This document shows positions 12,001-26,131 of a DNA stretch of 64,000 nt, piece after piece. The DNA comes from Hofstenia miamia. Taxonomy: Eukaryota; Xenacoelomorpha; Acoela. The notes under the pieces are model-generated. The model was given only the letters and a program-made list of their open reading frames with translations, had not been told where the DNA came from and did not search any database. Both the position numbers and the translations under genes were made by a program. The stretch is taken from positions 769,001 to 833,000 of the forward strand of contig SCFE01000093.1 in assembly GCA_004352715.1 (NCBI GenBank). The letters are read 5' to 3'. Position 1 is the first letter of the stretch, and every line of letters begins with the position of its first letter.

Positions 12001-15000
12001 ATTATGGTATAAATAATTATTTCTATGCCTGACGTGAATTGCTTAACTACTTTTCAATTCAATAAGACGCGCGTACACACACCCAGAGGCTGCGACCCCT
12101 AAGCTATTATCTACGAGAGAATTTTCCAAAATGTTTTTTTCTGATTTTAAATACCTTTATTTTTTCGTAACTTATGAGCTTTATAAAATTTTTTAAGAAA
12201 CCAAATTTTGTAAGAATTTAAGTGGGATTAAACAAAACCTGCTACTTATAGGAATTATTATGTTAATTATTCCTTAAATTTCTTGCACAAAGTGATGTCT
12301 CGTAGTGAAAGTCAAAACGCAGATCAAAATTATCATTTGCAATTATCTTTGTGTGACACTGTGAAATTTGGGTCGAATAAAAAAGAATCCAAAATTTCTG
12401 GTAAATGTGCACTAGTCTTCATTGATATTCAGCATATCAAACGCCGTAGTGGCATCACGAGAGATTGGTTTTTTTAACCACGACTCCCAAGTACGCATCG
12501 CTTCCTAGAAAATATCACAAGTATGTGATGAGCTGGAATGTACCGCACTGGCTACCATTCACAACAGCATTCCCAATTGATATCGCAGTTCCTGTGAATT
12601 ATTTGAAAAATATTGAACGAGTCTGCCTCTGAACAGAAACTATAAGTTCAGTAAAGAATTTTTCTTCTCGTCGGATTTCCNATACACATTATTTAGTCCA
12701 TTTTTAAATAAATTTGCAAGTTGTTTATTTTGCTCCTATAGATTACTAAAAGCCTTAGGCCATCCCTTGCCACTATAAACGCCCATGAGTATGATTATGT
12801 CTTATATTTTCTGCTTGATTTTCCTTATACATTTCACTTTTTATTTAAACTGTATTCTAACTTTTCCAGACGATTTCGTTTTGAAAGTGGCCGAATTTGT
12901 TTAACAAATGCTTGAATTGTAGTTGCTTCTGGCTAGTTTCTGTAGGTTAGAATAATATTTTCACTGGGCGGAAAAGGTGCCACCCAGTTGCTNGGATTAA
13001 ACAAAACCTGCTACTTATAGGAATTATTATGTTAATTATTCCTTAAATTTCTTGCACAAAGTGATGTCTCGTAGTGAAAGTCAAAACGCAGATCAAAATT
13101 ATCATTTGCAATTATCTTTGTGTGACACTGTGAAATTTGGGTCGAATAAAAAAGAATCCAAAATTTCTGGTAAATGTGCACTAGTCTTCATCGATATTCA
13201 GCTTATCAAACGCCGTAGTGGCATCACGAGAGATTGGTTTTTTTAACCACGACTCCCAAGTACGCATCGCTTCCTAGAAAATATCACAAGTATGTGATGA
13301 GCTGGAATGTACCGCACTGGCTACCATTCACAACAGCATTCCCAATTGATATCGCAGTTCCTGTGAATTGTTTGAAAAATATTGAACGAGTCTGCCTCTG
13401 AACAGAAACTATAAGTTCAGTAAAGAATTTTTCTTCTCGTCGGATTTCCTGGCGCACTTCCTTCATGTTTTCCGCATTGCTTACGATAAATATATGTGAA
13501 GCTGTAGGTCCTTCGATACTCTAACAAAAATTGGCATGGGCCGAAACTGTAGGCCCAATCCTAGTGGAGCGTTGAAAACTGCGCACTGCACAGCTCGTTT
13601 AAATGACGGCCTATTTTGGGCCCATTTATAAATTGTATTTGTGAAATATTGTTTATAGTTTCTATGGTATTCAGTACTATTGGGTTTATTTGTGTGAACT
13701 GCTCCTACTAGTCAAGTTTTTTCATAACCTTTTCTGCATTCCTTTGTGTAACCCAGATTTCGCAGTTTTTAATACGTGGATCTACAAAGGCTTCGATTCC
13801 TTGCATCGTCCTAAAAGTCACTACATAGTCGACAATATTGCACCAGTCCATAGCTTGAACAAGTTGATATTCATTAAATAATTATCAAAGAAACATTAAG
13901 TTTCTTAGGTTCTTACTATATGTTTGACCTTATGTCTATGCTATGGTAGGCAACACGGTTATTTTTTAACTTTGGGTTTTTGTTTTAGGGTTTGAAAATG
14001 GTCAAACCAAGAGTTTTACCCCACCATGTTTCAAGTCTATTTTTAGAGGATGGGTATAGGGAAAACTTAATATTAAGTTCCCGTTAGTTGAGTGATTAAT
14101 TGCAATTTCAATATAAAGTCAAGATACTAGGATAGCAGTATACTTTATTAAAGCCAATAAATAGCATACGTTGTAAACAGCACTTGCTAGCTTTCCCTTT
14201 GATAAACGTTTGTTTACACAAAGAAATGGTTCACATTTAACAAACAATTAGGGCCAACAATTTCTGCTCTATTAAATTAGCTCTTCTGCTGTTCTATTTT
14301 CTAAAGCTAAAGCAAATTCTGTTCTATGAGAACTGTCTACTCTTTCAAAAACGTACATTTTACGTTATAAATCATTTATTTATTAATTGCACATCAGCAC
14401 TTGAATTTTTCGTAACAATCTAGTCCATGCACTATTTCATAAATTATGAGGACTTCGTGAGAAGTATACTGATTGCCTTTTGATTAGGAACGAGAAATAT
14501 ACATAACATAATCCTCGAATTCATCAATGGTGTGGATAGCGTACATAGTTAGCATTGATGCATGTTTTATATTATTCCTAATCTCAGTCGTGATGAAGTT
14601 GAGTGGCCACAGGTGAGGCGAAGCTCCTCACTATTTGTCAAAATATTAAAAATAGACCTTAGCTCTGAATATATTTTTGACGTTAACAAAAAATCAATTA
14701 TGAAGAACTGACGCGAAGAATTCCAGCACGCATGTTTCCCAACCCCACCTGGTTGTAAATTACATATACATCAAATTTTGTATGTGAGGCTTTGGTTCAT
14801 ATTTTCACAAAATTTTATCCATTGATCTTGATCGAATCCTACTCCACTAATTTGCAAATGTATGTCCACCATATGCCAGAAGAACTCCTCTAATCCACCA
14901 AGCATCTGCAAAAGATTAACACATCATAATTAATCAAAAATCTTTTTCATTTACAAATTTCACTCCTATTATTACCTCCGCCAAGGAGGTTATGTTTTTG

Positions 15001-18000
15001 GTGGCGTTGGTGTGTTTGTCTGTTATCAACTTTACGGAAAAAGTAATAGATGGATTGACCTCAAATTTTCACCAGAGGTGCGTCTCTGCCCAATGAGGAA
15101 TCCATTTGGTGCTGATCCGGGGGACACAAGCTGCGTGGCGGAGGTCTGCGCTCTCCGAGTGCTTTTCTAGTTTAAGATTATACGATTCAAAAGTAGTATT
15201 GGCACTTTAAAAAAGTTTGCACATTTTAAAAAACCATGTTTTAATCTCATTGCATTTAACTTCCGTACGGTGATTTTCTTTTTAAGAACTGCTCTGCGCA
15301 ATCTTTTATGCAAATCTGTTACTACTATACAATTTTCACTGATATTGGAGTACCCAACTGATGAAGCTAGAAAAAGAACTGAGCGAAGATTATCTAATGA
15401 TTTCATAGACCATCTACACTGACACATTTACTTTATGGTCACAAAATGCCTTTTCCTAAGGAAGAATGTGACCGCAATGTCATTTTACTTAAATATTGTT
15501 CGAAATCAAGACCATTATTTAATCTTGTGATTAAACCCAAACCTTTGTGATTAAATTGTGTGTTCTGCAAATTTAGACAAAAATTAAATTCAAGCGCTAA
15601 TCTTGAATCGAAAATATATCTGCTTGTAGTATGTTGATCGCTTGCCCAGCCTTTCAGGCCACGTGATACACACCACCAATAATTTCTTTCCAGTCAATTG
15701 ATGAATTCAAATTCATTGGTGCCAATCATTTTTGACCTGATATTCATTGTTTTTCTAAAATTTGAGAAAAAAATGTCATATGTTTATAATTAATTCTCTT
15801 CAACTAATGTTCTTTGATCGATTTATGTTGAATTCGACAGCTGTTGATTAGAACTGCGAGTGCACAATCCCGTTCATTTTCCGTAGCATGGAATTCGCTT
15901 TGATTGGTCAGCGGCCTATTAATTCGGCGTTGCTTGTCACCTGTCACTGGTAACAATTCGCGAGCTTGTAGTTTATTGCTTACTGTTTGCACTGCCATTG
16001 TAAATCAACCACTTGACTAAATATGTTACTTAATTTCAATCTTTCGTTGATAACTTTTCCAATGTTTACTTTCTCATAATTTTGTGACTTAATTCGTCTT
16101 TGAATTGTAAAGAGTTTTGTAAATACATTTCCTTGCCGTTGGTTTAAATGAAAATAACCGACATTTTCGCAATATTAGTAAATACGCTCCAAAGAGAAAT
16201 TTGATTTTTAAATTTATTCATTTTTCATTGAATTAATTCAAAAGCAGTCTGCATTCAGTTCTTTGAGTCCATCGCCGACCCATTTTAATATTGACTATTA
16301 CAGTACTATGAAAACATTTGCTGTAGTAATTACTTTTTCTGAATTTTAGGTTGAATCCATATTGGTGGTGATGCTAGGGGTCGAAAAATTGCGGGTTTTG
16401 ACCCAAACCGCATTGTTATTATTAGTGTAAAATAGTTTTCAACTAATTTTTTGTGGGTTTTGTGCCAGGGGTCGGGAAAAATTAATTGAGCAACAATTTA
16501 AGGGCAATTAGTTGGTTGCCAAATACTTTCCAATAAAATTGATTGCAAATGCAGAAATTAAATTGGTTTAATTGGGTGTGTGAAATTTATGTGCTTTTAC
16601 TTTATCAAAGGCGTATGTGTTAAAATCATTTATTACAGAAATAGAAGTGTTATTATTTCAACGAGATTAATGCACTTAAGGATTTAAGTCAACTAAACTT
16701 TTTATTGCTAAATACCTATTCTTGTTTTTTTATAGTTTTAAGGTAGAAGTGGAGAAACGAAATTTTATGAAAATAACAAACGCTGTTTTCATCAGTCGGG
16801 AAAATTAATTGGGCAATTAATTAGTTGATAATAAAAATAATTGATTGGAAAGGTGCCAATCAGTTACTCCCAACCCCTGTTTTGTATAGTAACCCTTGTT
16901 TAAATCTGAGTGGTATGTGTAAGGGATACAAAGTAGTTACTTCAATTCAATCCACTGACACGAATAATTGTCTCATATTTGTCTAAGATTGATGTAGATA
17001 ACAGCGTCAGATTTATTTTTATTGGATTAAATGTGCTTAATTTTAAGCAGTTCTTTGCATAAACTACAATAATTTAAATATCTTTTTCGCATTACTAAAA
17101 TGGCATTCATGTGCTAATTATTAATTCAGTTCTTGTGTAGCTTGATAACAGGAGTTGTCATTTACAACAATTTATATTCTAGCTTTGCATTCTCCTAACT
17201 GTCATTAATTTTATTCCATCAAAAATTTTAAGTTGACACCGCTGCCTTTTTGAGATTACAAATTCAAAACCCATTTACACCGGCGCGACGCAGATACGTT
17301 TATACTTATAGTCAGAGTGGCAAACGAGTCACATATTTTGATCCACGACCCAACCCGACCCGAGTTGTATTTCAAATGTTTGATAAAACATGAAACAATG
17401 TCATTAACATTAATATAAAAGTAGGTTTTATATAGCATAGTAGATTGTATACTAAATGGAAATGCATGCTTAGTTTTTCACTAATATTCCAGGGAAATCT
17501 ATCAGACAATACATTTCTCTGACCAGGCATTTTCAAAATTTTGACCCATGACCCGACCCGGGCTAGTGTGACCCATAACCCGACCCAACTTTTCTTTGAC
17601 CCAAACCGCGGGTCGGGTCGAACCGTTTGCCACCCTGCGTATAGTTGCAGCTATAATTTTATATCAATTGAAATTTGTTAAAAATACCTGGACTTTAATC
17701 TCAAAATTACTGTTTGCATGAGACTTTGAAAAATTCACTATCTATTTAAATGGATAATTTCTCATTTTAATGCTAGAAAAATCCATTTTTAGTGGTCACT
17801 TTTTAGCGTAATGCAACGAAACATCAATTATCGCGGCACATTAACATTTCTGAATAATTTAGATTGTTTTAATAGCATCTTGCAATTTAGACGAAACGTT
17901 AATTTACAATACAGCTCGAGGCATTGTTAAATTGTAATCGGATTATGCATGAAAAATCTTACATGTTAGTAATTGACATAAATCGCTGGAATTTGTTGAT

Positions 18001-19241
18001 ATAGTTAAGACCGATATGCAATATCATTTGTATTCATTTAAATAATTTTACACAATTATGACTAAAAGATGTGCACATTATTAGATACTTGATGGACCGC
18101 TTCGGTGTTGTTTGATAAAAATGAAATTGAAATTGTAGCTACAATCATAATTGTTTTCAATAAATTCCGAAATGTTCTCTATTGTTTACGTATAGAAAGC
18201 TTTAGATTGCTCAGCCACTTCAGTTCAGAATACCTACTGCTGTTCATTGGAAGTTGCAAACAAGCTTAAGCCAAAATTGAACGAGTTTCTGAAATCAATT
18301 CTCTTTAATAATAAATGAATGTTTATTCTTGAAATTTTGAACAATTTGTTTGTTAGCATTGCAGCTTGTTTTCTAATCCTTTTAGTTTGACCTTAAATGC
18401 GGAATAGTGATTTTTCAAATATTACGTTACATTTACAATAACCCTTTGTAACACCTGATTTACATCACATACAACGAGTTACTATATAACCAAGCAATAG
18501 AAGCCTCCAGCCAATCAATTTCTTCACTTCTTTATTCCATTGAAACTATCTTATCAATAATTATTTATAATTTACTATTCTCAGAATTTCAACATATATT
18601 TCCGAAGATAATTTTTAATGTACTTTGGCGATGGTATATGGTACACTTCCGCTCGTCTTCAATCTACTTTTCAGCGACAACATTAAATTATGCTCACTCT
18701 TCAGCTTATAGCATTATTTAATTTGTGCTGACTGTTGATAAGATATAATACCATTTTCAAAATTGAACGTCATTCTCAATTAAAATTATTTTGTTGAATT
18801 TTCGTGCTTTATTCAAATGCGTTTCTTTCTATTTTATAAATTGTCAATCTTCACAAAGTTAATTATTTTCGTTTTCAAATTATAACATTTGTATACTCTG
18901 TTGGTTTTTAATTTCATCTATTTTTTAGTACCAAGTTTCATTGATTATGCAAAAGGATCATTCGTAAATCTTTTTCATGCTTAGCGTCATATGATTTTTC
19001 CATGCCGATCAGCGTTGGAATTTTTTTCTTCAAAATTGCTTAAAAATGTGACTTGACTTTATTTTTCTTTCTGACTGCAAAAGAACCCTTTTCCATTATT
19101 AATGCTTACATTATGTTGGATATAAGTTAAAAGTATTTCTTGGTTATGTTACGTTAGTATCCCAATTTTTGTTGATTTCCCTTCATTTTTATTATTTGTT
19201 AACGTAGCTTGCAATTATGAACTCATTGTTCATATATATAN

Positions 19242-19277
<36 letters not shown>

Positions 19278-22200
19278 ACTTGTTGAGAGATCACCACTTT
19301 GCACCCGAACATGGAAAATCCAGTTATTGGTTATCTTATTCCAACAAGTTGAACCAATAAAAGAATATTTATATACTGATTCTCTGTCTTAATATGCCTC
19401 TGAAACTGGGTCAAGAAATCGCTCTCGAAAAAACTTTTAACTTCTTAAAAATTGTTTGGACTTATTGAGCTATAATGGTCATAAACGCTCCTTTTAAAGC
19501 CGTTGCGACCGTTATCCCTTATTTTCAGTAATAGCAGACTGTAGCCACTGGGGGTTAGGAGAGATAAACCCCGAGAGGTCAGGTAACCTCCCCCGGATAA
19601 TATCACTTAAAACAACAAAAGCTTGTAAAAATATAATTCAGTTATTGTAACTTCGTTCTCAATATTTACACTACTGAAAAATTTTGAGAGCTTTTAAGAA
19701 AATTCAGCCGAAGGACAAGTAGTTATGTTTCAAAACAGTCAAGCACACTAAAGGGATGTTGAAGAATTTTGAAATCCCCCTCCTTCAATGCATGTCGACC
19801 CCCTTAAGTGATGACGCTAGCTGCGGGCCTGAGTAATACTGATTTGAGCTAATTTAGAATTTCAGCCTCCAAACTATTTCCTGCCAACTATTGAGCCTAC
19901 GCCTAATTAAAAGCCATGTAATTGATTTAAGTGCTATGATTCTTACAGAAATATCACAAATCCCTTCATTGCAAATATCCGGCCAAGTTCCAATGGCTGA
20001 GGTGCACGGTTAAAAAATTTGCCTCTTGCAAACAAACGTGAATGGGATTATTAAAATAATTTACGAATTGCAGTAACTGTCTTTGTTCTTTAACCCAATT
20101 AATATTTATTTTCTGTAAGTTCATCCCATTTTATTCAATTTCTTCACTTGCTTTAATGTTTTCAAATCCCTAGGGTATTTCTTTTTATTAGTTCTTCTTT
20201 CGTGATAATTCTGAAAATTGATTGTCTCTATTTATATTTCGTCTGCAAACATGTATATTTCCGACTGTCGACCATCATGGTCATTGCAAAACTATTTATT
20301 CCAATGTAAATAAGAATCCATCTTTGAATAGAACCTTTCTATTGAAGTATAACTTGAATAGTGAAAAAGTGATTCATTGCATGACTGATGTAGTAAACAT
20401 CGAGGACACGTTATCTGTACTACCATAAATGACTCAGATCTTTTATTTTATCAGTTTTATTAGTAGATGTGTTTCATAAATGTAGGTATAAAATTAATGA
20501 AATTAATCTTTTTCCTACCTATCAAATTAAATGATTTAGCGTTTGAGATTTCGTTAGATAATCTTTGCTTCATCAATATATTGATGCAATTTTTTTTACA
20601 ATGAATGAAAAAGTCAAGACAAACTCGTGAGCCTCCATTTTCAGAATCAACGACCTTTGAGGTCTTCAGACCTTAATCCTGTCAATAGTTGGTTTTGCGA
20701 GTGCTAAAAAACAAAGTATGTGCAAGCGGCCAGAATGATTAGAGAAAAGGCAGGCATTTTGGCACTTTCACTGTCAAACGCTTTTCACTCTTTCCTTACC
20801 CGATTGAAATTGGTCATTGAACAGAATGGTGATCACCTGGTGATTATAACTACATTAATGATGAGAACATTGACTTCATGTATCTCTTTGTCTGTATTTA
20901 TGTGTCATATTGAAATAAAGTTCTTACATATGTTACTTTTCTAATTAAAGTACGACAGGCTTTTGTGAATACCTTGTAATAGCATGCCTAAAGCTCAATT
21001 TATCATAACCATGTCCATTAAATATGTTTTTAACGGCCCAAATGTATTATTTCGTAAAACTTTTTCAAAGTTTGCTAAAAAATGTATAGAATTGTCTGCA
21101 TACATATCTATATATCGGCATTCAATTTGATTAAATAACTCTTAAAATGTGTTTCTTAGACGCTTTACTTAATTGATTACTGCATGATACAACTATTTAT
21201 TGTTTTGATTAATGCATTGGAACATGACATTTGGTTTAGATAAAGCATATCCCGATGTAACTCCTCCGGAAGCACCAGTCGAACTTCGCGCTGCAGCCTT
21301 CGCTCAGCGTTACGCTGAACTTCTCTGGTCACAGCCAGAAGGCGTTGCATTCAAAGATGTCTTTGCTTACGAAATCCAGTACAAAATGGACAAATCAGAA
21401 AGGTGAGCATTTATGATGTTTGATTTCATGTATTGTTTTTAGGGTAATTGTTTTCAATGTCACAAAGCCCAGATCCACATCGACTCGTATCGATCAATTG
21501 CTGCCAAACACTCTTTACAAATTCAGAGTCAGACTCTTCACCATTTACGCGGGACCACCTGGCCAATTCTCCCCTTACTACGAATTGCGCACACAAAAAG
21601 AGTGTAAGCCTTGTTGTCTATTTTTATGCTTTCGGATTTCATCAAGTTATTCATTTCGCTACATGATAGTGATACATCACGACAATGGATAAAGTGAAAT
21701 GCTATATTTAACGTACTTGAAATTCAATAACAGCAATGCATAGAAATATTAATTTCTAAGTTTAGTCGTTTTAATTATGAATGGAATGTTTCAACATAGT
21801 ATTAATAGTTTCTAGACAAGTATAAATGTCAAAGCAAATTTGAGAAAAGCTGATAAACGCATGGTTTCACTATTCAATTACATCACTCTTAGAATTTATA
21901 AAAACATCTGGTAATTCCATTCTCCAAACTCATCGTTATGATCCTTCTTTAGACAATTTATTGGGATAACTAAATCTGGTGCGGCTTTAGGAGGGAGGCA
22001 GTCGGGGGTCCCCGTTTTTTGAAGAATTTCCCATTTTTCTTAAAACATCATTTTCCTTGCATTTCAAATATTTTTCATATTGATATTTACAAGAGTGTCA
22101 TCCCAAAATTTAAAGTTATCAATTTAAACAATCTTCTAATTAGAATTTAGAGATGTAAGTTTCTTATTTATGAATTTTCTCAACACAAAATACAGGAATG

Positions 22201-25200
22201 TGGTCCCGCCTCCTGTTTCCAAAATCCTAAATCCGCTCCTGAACAAGATCTTTCTTGGAGGAAATCGAAATCCTTTACACGTTAAAGTTTGATTTCGTCT
22301 TCACAAGTGTCTGTGTTAAGTACAGCACCTTTGTTTGACATAGGAGGCATAAACAAAATCACAGCATTTATTCACAAATTCATTCGTTTCCGCTGTCGGA
22401 ATGAATTTTTTTGCATGAGTCATGTAATTCATGTGGTATTTGTTAATGCGTTTGCGCTCTATTTTTATATTCTACTCATCGTCATATTAGTGCTTCGAAT
22501 GCCGACAATTTTGAAATTTTGTTCATTGTCACTTTTAAGTGATATCGCTATAGGCTATTTGTAATGACACCGGTTAAATCATTCGATAAACGGTGTGAAC
22601 TTTTGATTACCTCTTGATTAAAGAATAGCTATTTAATTATTACGCTCACTGTACTAACACTACAATGTTCAATTGTAAACATGTCTTAGCTGGATGCTTT
22701 TAGTTTCTTTGCGATCCAATAATTTTATTTTAACCAACACTACTTTTACAACGCTTACAGATTTTCAAGAACGTGAAACCCACATGGAAAACGGATTACT
22801 CAAAGGTGTTTCTTAAATATTTTGAACGAATCAGGGCAAGAGTCGCAATATAGATTTCGTCGCCTATTTTGTTTTTGAAATTAACGGGAAATATTTTGAT
22901 TAAGGGGTAACAAGTTCCAATGGGTATTGCTCGATGAAATAGTTTATCATGTTGCCTAACGTTCCTATTTATGACAGGGACGGATCTAGGAATTTTCAAA
23001 CGGGTTTAAAATACTAATGGAGTACTGAATTATGAGACGAGTTGATTAACATCAGTATTTAAAATACCTGAACCATCTCTTAATTTTTAGATTTGATTCA
23101 ACACTGACAATAAATGCATAAGCACATAATTTTAAAATTATAATTTGCGCATCCTTTATCGCAGCTAAACCCTCTTAAATTCGTCCCTGATTTATGTTAG
23201 CTGTGTTCTTGTATGGTTTTTTTAATAATAGAAAGTTTCCATAATGTTGAATTATTCGCATAGTAGACACCGATCAGCCGTATGAGTAACTACTTGTAGG
23301 TATTATTTCTAGCCTTGAAATTTTATTAAATTCTCATTTGAAAACGAATGAGTGTAAAATTTCTTTACAAAACACACATAAAATGAAACGTTTTTGCATG
23401 TGGCTAATGCTGACTATTTACCAACGCGTTCCCCAATAATAAATTAGATCTAATAGCACGACGTGTTGACCACACTTTGAATGTGTTTCGTACATATGTG
23501 TTATAATCAGTTACGCATTGCACCCAAACATCGTCGCCAATTCTCATAAATTGTTTGTGCGCCTCTAGGCCATTTTTTATTGCTTTTCGATTGCCACACA
23601 CGTGCTGCTGTACACTTCAATTTATTTTCTTTCTTTATTTCTTCTACACGCGGATATTTATGTATAAATTACTGCTACAGTGTTTAGTGTCCGTTTTCTC
23701 TGTTTAAATTCTGAAAATAGCCTATTGTACGTAGTAATGCTCGGCGGCTTCCAAGAAATTAGTTCGGTTTCAGATTTTGCACTTCAATATTGCGGTTTGG
23801 ATGAAAACCGCTGTTAGGTAATTTCCGGTATACCGGAAAGAATTCTTCTTTAAATATTCATTCTAGGAATTATAGATGTTGTTCATTTTCCAATTGTAAT
23901 ATATATACCTATACCTATATACAGTGTTGAATTTTGAAATATAATTTTTTCATTTCTATTCCGTTTCCATATTCATTTTATAAATATTTCCCTATTTTTC
24001 CATTAATTTCCACGTATTTCCATAACTTTTAGAATTAATGCTTCAGACATTTACGGCGATTGGTGGAAGGCAACTACGATTTACTGGTATAATATTGACC
24101 AGGGCCCAGCCATCAGGGTTGCCGTTGATATGAAAATTTTTCCCAGATCAAGTGGAACCAATAGCCTATATTACCTCACTGATAGCATTTGATATCAATT
24201 CAAATTTACAGAAATTTATTGTTGATATCAACAGAACTACTGTATATTGTTTGCCTAAAATATATTCTCTTTACTCATGTTAAGGAAATCCACTAACCCT
24301 ACGCAGCTCACTTTTGTAAGCAAGGCACACAGTTAATTAATGATTTCCCAATTCATGCCTGATTTCAAGGAATTAAAGTCAGGTATCTATAAATATTCCT
24401 TCTAAATTATTGAGTGTTTCCAAATCTAATAGGCTCATTATTACAGAATAAAATTGTAAAAAATGTCTGGGTTATTTAGAGCTAGTGTTGTTTGCACTTT
24501 TAGAGAAATTCTAAGAATAAGTAAATATGTATAAACCTGGTATCTGAATATCAAATGCAAGCACAATGAAGTCATAATTAACTATTTCAAGAGTTTTCAA
24601 AAAGAGAATACATTTGCACTAACATAATTGTTCAATCTTGGTTAGCTTATAGCACGAAAGATATTTTCTAAGAATTTCAATATTAAGTGCCTTTAAATTT
24701 TATAAAAATATTCATGTGATAATCAAAAAAAGTATTAGTGTTTGAGTTTTTTTGAAAACTGCTGGCTCTTTCTATTCGATCCTATGTTGTTTCTAGTGTA
24801 GACAGTTCTTATATCTATTCCAAATATGACTTAATCTGCAGAGCACAGTTTAAATTTTCCTAGCTATTTAACCACCCAACTTTTTTGGTTGGCTAATGAA
24901 ACTTTCTGCTCAAATGTAATAGTCAGACAAATTCTAAATCCTATAATGCAAACATCAATTAAATCTTATTCACAAAAATAATAATTCAATAATATTGGAA
25001 TCTACAATAATGGGGGAGGGGAGGGGGGCTCTAAACCCTCACCTATTTCTTAAAACAGTGGTGTAAACGATATGGTAGCTAGAGTATGCTTACAGTTACA
25101 CTTTAGCTTAGGCAACTCTCTCTCTCTCTNNNNNNNNNNNNNNNNNNNTATATATATGTGTGTATATAAATGATTTGTCTAATTTTTATCTTTCTTTTAA

Positions 25201-26088
25201 ATAAAAATATCGCATTCTAACAGTTTAATTTTTCATTGGAATTGTTCATATAACCAAAACATTTTAAGCATCTTTTTACACACAACACATATAATGTTTT
25301 GCTATAGTGAAAAATATTGATTACTGCCACAGAAATCAACAGTGTGTACTGTGATTGAAAGCTCACATGAAACATCACCTTTGATATGTTTAAAATGTGC
25401 AATCGAAACCAAGGCTAATGTTCGCATTCGTTTCCATCAACTTGATAAAAACAACAGCAAAATACATAGGAATGCTCATAATAGTCTTGGTTACGATTCG
25501 TAAATTACCCGGGAAGTTTGGGTCTTGAGGAAGGATGCTGGGTCTTTGGTGGAAATGTATCACCTATATTTACTTATTGTGTACATTGCAATAGTAAATA
25601 AAACATATCATTTGATTTTTGCAGTGGCTACATAGTATTGTACANTGTAATAGAAGGCCACCCTAGCGAGGAGGTTTAAAAATAAAAGGCCACTCTGTAA
25701 TTGAAAGCCCAACTTTTTTATTGAATGACTTTATCAGAGCTTCACGTCCCAACTCCAGGGCATCATCAGGGCGTGAGGCTACACAAATTGGTTTTGAACT
25801 AACTCATAGTTTTGAAACACACTTTTGTGAAGTTTCTAGTAATGTTTTCGTGTTTTTAAAATATTTTTTTATAATTTTTTGCTGTTTAAATATATTTTTC
25901 GCATCAATAGAACACTAATTTTCTATAATTTCCATATTCTATAATTTACAAATAGTGTAGTGTAGCGCGTAATTGCACCTGCTGATAAAGACACAAAAAA
26001 ACTGGTTGGAATGAAGTAATGCATTCGAATTTACTTTTTTTTGTAGACAGGCAGGATGTGTCTGCATATTTGTTTTTCACTGTATATA

Positions 26089-26131
<43 letters not shown>

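Larger units (their letters stand above)
5940..21239 (+). other. 15.3-kb intron between Ig4 and FN3-1
   Basis: No coding match on either strand. It contains a foldback MITE (8442-8784), a TA microsatellite (8972-9007), a hairpin (9705-9783), the duplicated block at 10.2-13.5 kb with gaps, a dispersed repeat copy (14974-15171), a hAT MITE (17313-17637) and a broken TA repeat at 19.2 kb. Short open frames of 60-103 codons look random. Confidence 0.8.

Noticed and set aside
12283-12477. 64-codon frame repeated almost identically at 13052-13246
   Set aside because: The identity reflects duplicated contig ends rather than a conserved gene; no motif.
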